NCBI GenBank assembly: GCA_002384855.1
Contig: DGBP01000064.1
Location: 1 to 64,000, forward strand
Reading direction: 5' to 3'
Source: Nocardioidaceae bacterium UBA4001
Lineage (GTDB): Bacteria; Actinomycetota; Actinomycetes; Propionibacteriales; Nocardioidaceae
Length of the DNA stretch: 64,000 nt
The notes under the pieces were generated by a model, which worked only from the letters and a program-made list of their open reading frames with translations, searched no databases and was not told where the DNA came from. The position numbers were made by a program, and so were the translations under genes. Shown here one piece after another: positions 61,074-64,000 of the stretch (position 1 is the first letter of the stretch; each line of letters begins with the position of its first letter).

Positions 61074-61937
61074 TCAGCGCTCACGGACCAGGCGGGCCAG
61101 CTCGAAGTGCATCGGGTCGGTCCACTGCCAGTCCCCGCCCCAGGCGAAGCCCCACTTCTTGAAGATCGCCACGACGTCGCGGTCGATCTCACCCGCGGAG
61201 CCACGGAGGTTCCCCGGCACGTTCAGGTCGACCGCGATGCCCCAGCTGTGCAGCGACAGGCCCTTCGCGGGGTCGCGGCCGATGAACCTCGGGTAGTAGC
61301 AGCCGGCGTACTCGTCCGCGTGGATCTTCTCGGCCAGGCCGCGCGCGACCACCTCGCGCAGGGCGCCGCGCAGCTGGGGGAGCATCACCTTGTGGCAGGT
61401 GACCGACCCGAGGATCGGCACCTCCTCGCTGCGGATGTTCTCCGCCACCCACGCCGGGTCGGGGGCGACCGTGCCGTCGGCGAACCAGCGGTAGCCGAAG
61501 GTGCCCACGGCGGCTGCGACCGACCCGCCCGTGACGAGCGGGTCGCCGACGCGCTGCTCCTTGGCGATCGCCTCCACCGCGGCGACGAGACGCTCGATCT
61601 CCTCGATGTCGAGGTCGTCGCTGACGGCGTACTGCGGTCCGACGTCGACCTTGCGGTCCGGGGCGTCGCTGCCGGGCACCGCCGTGGCGAAGCCTCCGCC
61701 CTCCAGCTTCTTGTCCGCCGTGCTCGTCGCGGTCGGCCGGACAGGCCGGGGCGCGGCGCTGCTCTCGCTCGGCGAGGCCACGCCCGACGGCGGCGTCGAC
61801 GACTGGGCCGAGGCTCGGTCGACCGCCTGGGAGGTCTCCTCGGTGCACGCCGCGAGCGGGGCGAGCAGCAGGAGTACGGCGACCGCGGCCGTGCCGCGGG
61901 CAGCGGGCGACGCCGCAGGCGCGCGACGTGGCGTCAT
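61074..61937 (-). CDS. VanY/M15-type D-alanyl-D-alanine carboxypeptidase lipoprotein
   Basis: 287-residue exported peptidoglycan hydrolase. The lipobox is LAAC (residues about 28-31), followed by a Ser/Thr/Pro linker. The M15 zinc site is SLHSWGIAVDLN and DPMHFE, and RFIGRDPAKGLSLHSWG includes the usual context. It would trim the stem peptide of the cell wall. Confidence 0.88.
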   Translation of the reverse strand: MTPRRAPAASPAARGTAAVAVLLLLAPLAACTEETSQAVDRASAQSSTPPSGVASPSESSAAPRPVRPTATSTADKKLEGGGFATAVPGSDAPDRKVDVGPQYAVSDDLDIEEIERLVAAVEAIAKEQRVGDPLVTGGSVAAAVGTFGYRWFADGTVAPDPAWVAENIRSEEVPILGSVTCHKVMLPQLRGALREVVARGLAEKIHADEYAGCYYPRFIGRDPAKGLSLHSWGIAVDLNVPGNLRGSAGEIDRDVVAIFKKWGFAWGGDWQWTDPMHFELARLVRER

Positions 61938-62001
61938 GGCGTCCCCCTCCCGTGAGCCCAGGAGACCATTCTAGGTCGCCCACGGTGAGCCGGCGCGGGG
62001 G

Positions 62002-63978
62002 TCACCAGATGCGAACGCGCTGCTCCGGGTCGAGCCAGAGGCCGTCGCCGGGCCGGGTGCCGAACGCCTCGTGGAACTCGTCGAGGTTGCGCGCGATGTT
62101 CGCCCGGAACTCAGCGGGACTGTGCGGGTCGACGGTCAGCAGCTGCTGCATCTGCTCCTTGCGCCGCTTGGTCCGCCACACGTGGGCCCAGTTCAGGAAC
62201 ACCCGCTGGGAGCCGGTCAGCCCGTCCCGCTCCGGCATCGGCTCCTCGCCGAGGCTGATCAGGTAGGCCTTGTGCGCGATCGTCAGGCCGCCGAGGTCGC
62301 CGATGTTCTCACCGACGGTGAGGGCGCCGTTGACCTTCTCGCCCGGGAGGTCGCGCGGCTCGAAGGCGTCGTACTGCGCGATCAGCTTGTCGGACCGCTC
62401 CTTGAACGCGGCCCGGTCGGCCTCGGTCCACCACTCGTTGAGGTTGCCGGCGCCGTCGTACTGCGAGCCCTGGTCGTCGAACCCGTGACCGATCTCGTGA
62501 CCGATGACCGCGCCGATGCCGCCGTAGTTCTCGGCCGGGTCGGCGTCGGGGTCGAAGAACGGCTTCTGCAGGATGCCCGCGGGGAAGCAGATCTCGTTCG
62601 TGCCCGGGTTGTAGTAGGCGTTGACGGTCTGCGGCAGCATGAACCACTCGTCACGGTCGACCGGGGAGCCGATCTTGTCCAGCTGCCGGTCGGTCTCGAA
62701 GGCGGCCGCTGACGCGACGTTGGCGAGGAGGTCGTCGGCCGAGACCTCCAGCGCGGAGTAGTCGCGGAACCGCTTCGGGTAGCCGATCTTCGGGTTGAAG
62801 GTCTCCAGCTTCTCGAAGGCGCGCTTCTTGGTCTCGGTACCCATCCAGTCGAGCGCGTCGATGTTGCGGCGGTATGCCTCGATCAGGTGGGCCACCAGCT
62901 CGTCCATCTTGGCCTTGGACCTCGGCGGGAAGTGGCGGGCGACGTACTCCTCGCCGACGGCCTCGCCGATCGCGCCCTCGACCAGCGCGACGCCACGCTT
63001 CCACCGGGCGCGCAGCTCGGGAGTGCCGTTGAGGGTGCGGCCGTAGAAGTCGAAGTTCTCCTCGACGAACGCCGAGGAGAGGTACGGCGCCGCACGGCGG
63101 ATCACCCGGGTCGCGAGCCACTCGCGCCACTGCTCGACCGGGGTCTCCTCCAGCACCGTCGACAGGTGCCCGAGGTAGCTCGGCTCCCGGACGACCGTCT
63201 CGGCGACGACCTGCTCGCCGGCGCCCAGCCCCTCGCGCCAGGCCGCCCAGTCGACCGCCGGCGCGAGCCTCTCGAGCTCCTCGACCGTCGTGAGGTTGTA
63301 GGTCCTGAGGACGTCGCGGGTCTCCGCGCGCTCCCAGTGGCCGGCAGCCAGGCGGGTCTCGAGGTCGAGCACGGTCGCGGCGGCCCGTGACGCTTCGTCC
63401 TCGGGGCGGCCCGCGAGCGCGAGCATCCGGGTGAGGTGCGCGACGTACGCCTCCCGGATCGCCGAGAACTTCTCGTCGCGGTAGTACGACTCGTCGGGCA
63501 GCCCGAGGCCGCCCTGGACGATGTTGAGGACGTAGCGGTCGGAGTCGCGGTCGTCGGTGTCGACGTAGGAGCCGAAAAGCCCCCCGCCGCCGAGACGTTC
63601 GAGCCGGCCGACGAAGGCGAGCAGCTCACGGAGGTCGGCGACCTGTGCGGCCTCGGCGAGCATCTCGGCGATCGGTCCGCTGCCGAGCTCCTCGACCCGC
63701 TCCTCGTCCATGAAGCTGGCGTAGAGGTCGCCGATCTTGCGGGCGTTCTCCCCGGCGAGACCCTGTCGAGCGGCGTCCGCCAGCTCTTCGACGATCGTGC
63801 GGACACGCTGCTCGGACAGGTCGGACAGCTCCACGAACGGGCCCCACGCGGAACGGTCGGCGGGGATCTCCGCGGTCTCGAACCAGGTGCCGTTCACGTG
63901 GCCGAACAGGTCGTCCTGCGGCCGGATCGTGAGGTTCATGCCGGGCTTGGCGTCGTCGAGGATCGTCACGCCCGCCAC
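62002..63978 (-). CDS. M13 family zinc metallopeptidase (neprilysin-like)
   Basis: 658-residue endopeptidase. The zinc motif is HEIGH (about residues 492-496) with the second motif GENIGDLGGL (about 555) providing the third ligand, and MLPQTVNAYYNPGTNEICFP upstream. No signal peptide, so it is probably cytoplasmic (a PepO-type role). The N-terminal domain (residues 15-380) is helical, as in the family. The GTG start is 22 bases inside the window end. Confidence 0.95.
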   Translation of the reverse strand: MAGVTILDDAKPGMNLTIRPQDDLFGHVNGTWFETAEIPADRSAWGPFVELSDLSEQRVRTIVEELADAARQGLAGENARKIGDLYASFMDEERVEELGSGPIAEMLAEAAQVADLRELLAFVGRLERLGGGGLFGSYVDTDDRDSDRYVLNIVQGGLGLPDESYYRDEKFSAIREAYVAHLTRMLALAGRPEDEASRAAATVLDLETRLAAGHWERAETRDVLRTYNLTTVEELERLAPAVDWAAWREGLGAGEQVVAETVVREPSYLGHLSTVLEETPVEQWREWLATRVIRRAAPYLSSAFVEENFDFYGRTLNGTPELRARWKRGVALVEGAIGEAVGEEYVARHFPPRSKAKMDELVAHLIEAYRRNIDALDWMGTETKKRAFEKLETFNPKIGYPKRFRDYSALEVSADDLLANVASAAAFETDRQLDKIGSPVDRDEWFMLPQTVNAYYNPGTNEICFPAGILQKPFFDPDADPAENYGGIGAVIGHEIGHGFDDQGSQYDGAGNLNEWWTEADRAAFKERSDKLIAQYDAFEPRDLPGEKVNGALTVGENIGDLGGLTIAHKAYLISLGEEPMPERDGLTGSQRVFLNWAHVWRTKRRKEQMQQLLTVDPHSPAEFRANIARNLDEFHEAFGTRPGDGLWLDPEQRVRIW

Positions 63979-64000
63979 CCTAGCCCGCTCGCCCGAGGGT

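Noticed and set aside
1..64000. Insertion sequences, prophage, integrase or transposase genes, rRNA and attachment sites
   Set aside because: None were recognised in either strand; tRNA genes are intact and not flanked by obvious integrase genes or long direct repeats.

Overview
This window is high-GC DNA whose gene content points to an actinobacterium, most likely a Nocardioides-like member of the Propionibacteriales. The genus is an inference. The evidence is a bacterial proteasome activator (Bpa), GTP-type PEP carboxykinase, a mycobacterial-type Sdh1 succinate dehydrogenase, DUF6457, DUF5926 and DUF4446 proteins, and frequent GTG starts with 1 to 4 base overlaps. serS, pheA, bpa and two tRNA-Ser genes occur together, as they do on the oriC-proximal part of other actinobacterial chromosomes. 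No insertion sequence, prophage, CRISPR array or rRNA was seen.

Layout. 1-8.4 kb: an ahpF remnant, a Tat-exported PhoD phosphatase, two PEP carboxykinase paralogues (one has lost two of three metal ligands), a SurA-like lipoprotein, tRNA-Arg and a decayed alpha/beta hydrolase. 8.4-10.2 kb: a LuxR-like regulator facing a small secreted peptide gene with two KDTGWGG repeats; this is the most unusual locus. 10.2-19 kb: a membrane metallophosphoesterase, two tRNA-Ser genes, a biotinyl protein, a nitrilase, MobA, a GntR regulator, DUF6457, a quinone oxidoreductase and Bpa. 19-23 kb: a reverse-strand sdhC-sdhA-sdhB-phhB operon. 23-32.5 kb: serS with two HAD phosphatases and a broken uridine kinase, then lipid enzymes (a WS/DGAT-like acyltransferase and a PAP2-diacylglycerol kinase fusion), a C45 hydrolase and pheA. 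32.6-42.3 kb: a GDT1-type cation transporter, arginine deiminase, DUF5926, a GDPD phosphodiesterase, an AAA ATPase, a Fpg/Nei glycosylase, Aat, EcsC and a sulfotransferase-like protein. 42.3-47.7 kb: a leucine-catabolic block (HMG-CoA lyase, methylcrotonyl-CoA carboxylase alpha and beta) divergent from a TetR gene. 47.7-60.5 kb: a two-carbon and three-carbon acid block, with lutABC on the plus strand and aminotransferase, aceB, glcD, glcE, glcF, lctP and iclR on the minus strand. 60.5-64 kb: glutathione peroxidase, a VanY-type carboxypeptidase and an M13 metallopeptidase.

How the genes fit together. Lactate and glycolate taken up by LctP would be oxidised by LutABC and GlcDEF. The resulting glyoxylate would be condensed to malate by AceB or transaminated to glycine by the class V aminotransferase. 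PEP carboxykinase and succinate dehydrogenase then link this carbon to gluconeogenesis and respiration. Leucine breakdown supplies acetyl-CoA and acetoacetate.

Three genes (ahpF, alpha/beta hydrolase, uridine kinase) each combine an internal deletion with a frameshift. This may be real decay or an assembly artefact. A short repeat that encodes VSTGST has expanded to eight tandem copies at the start of methylcrotonyl-CoA carboxylase alpha and has copies elsewhere.
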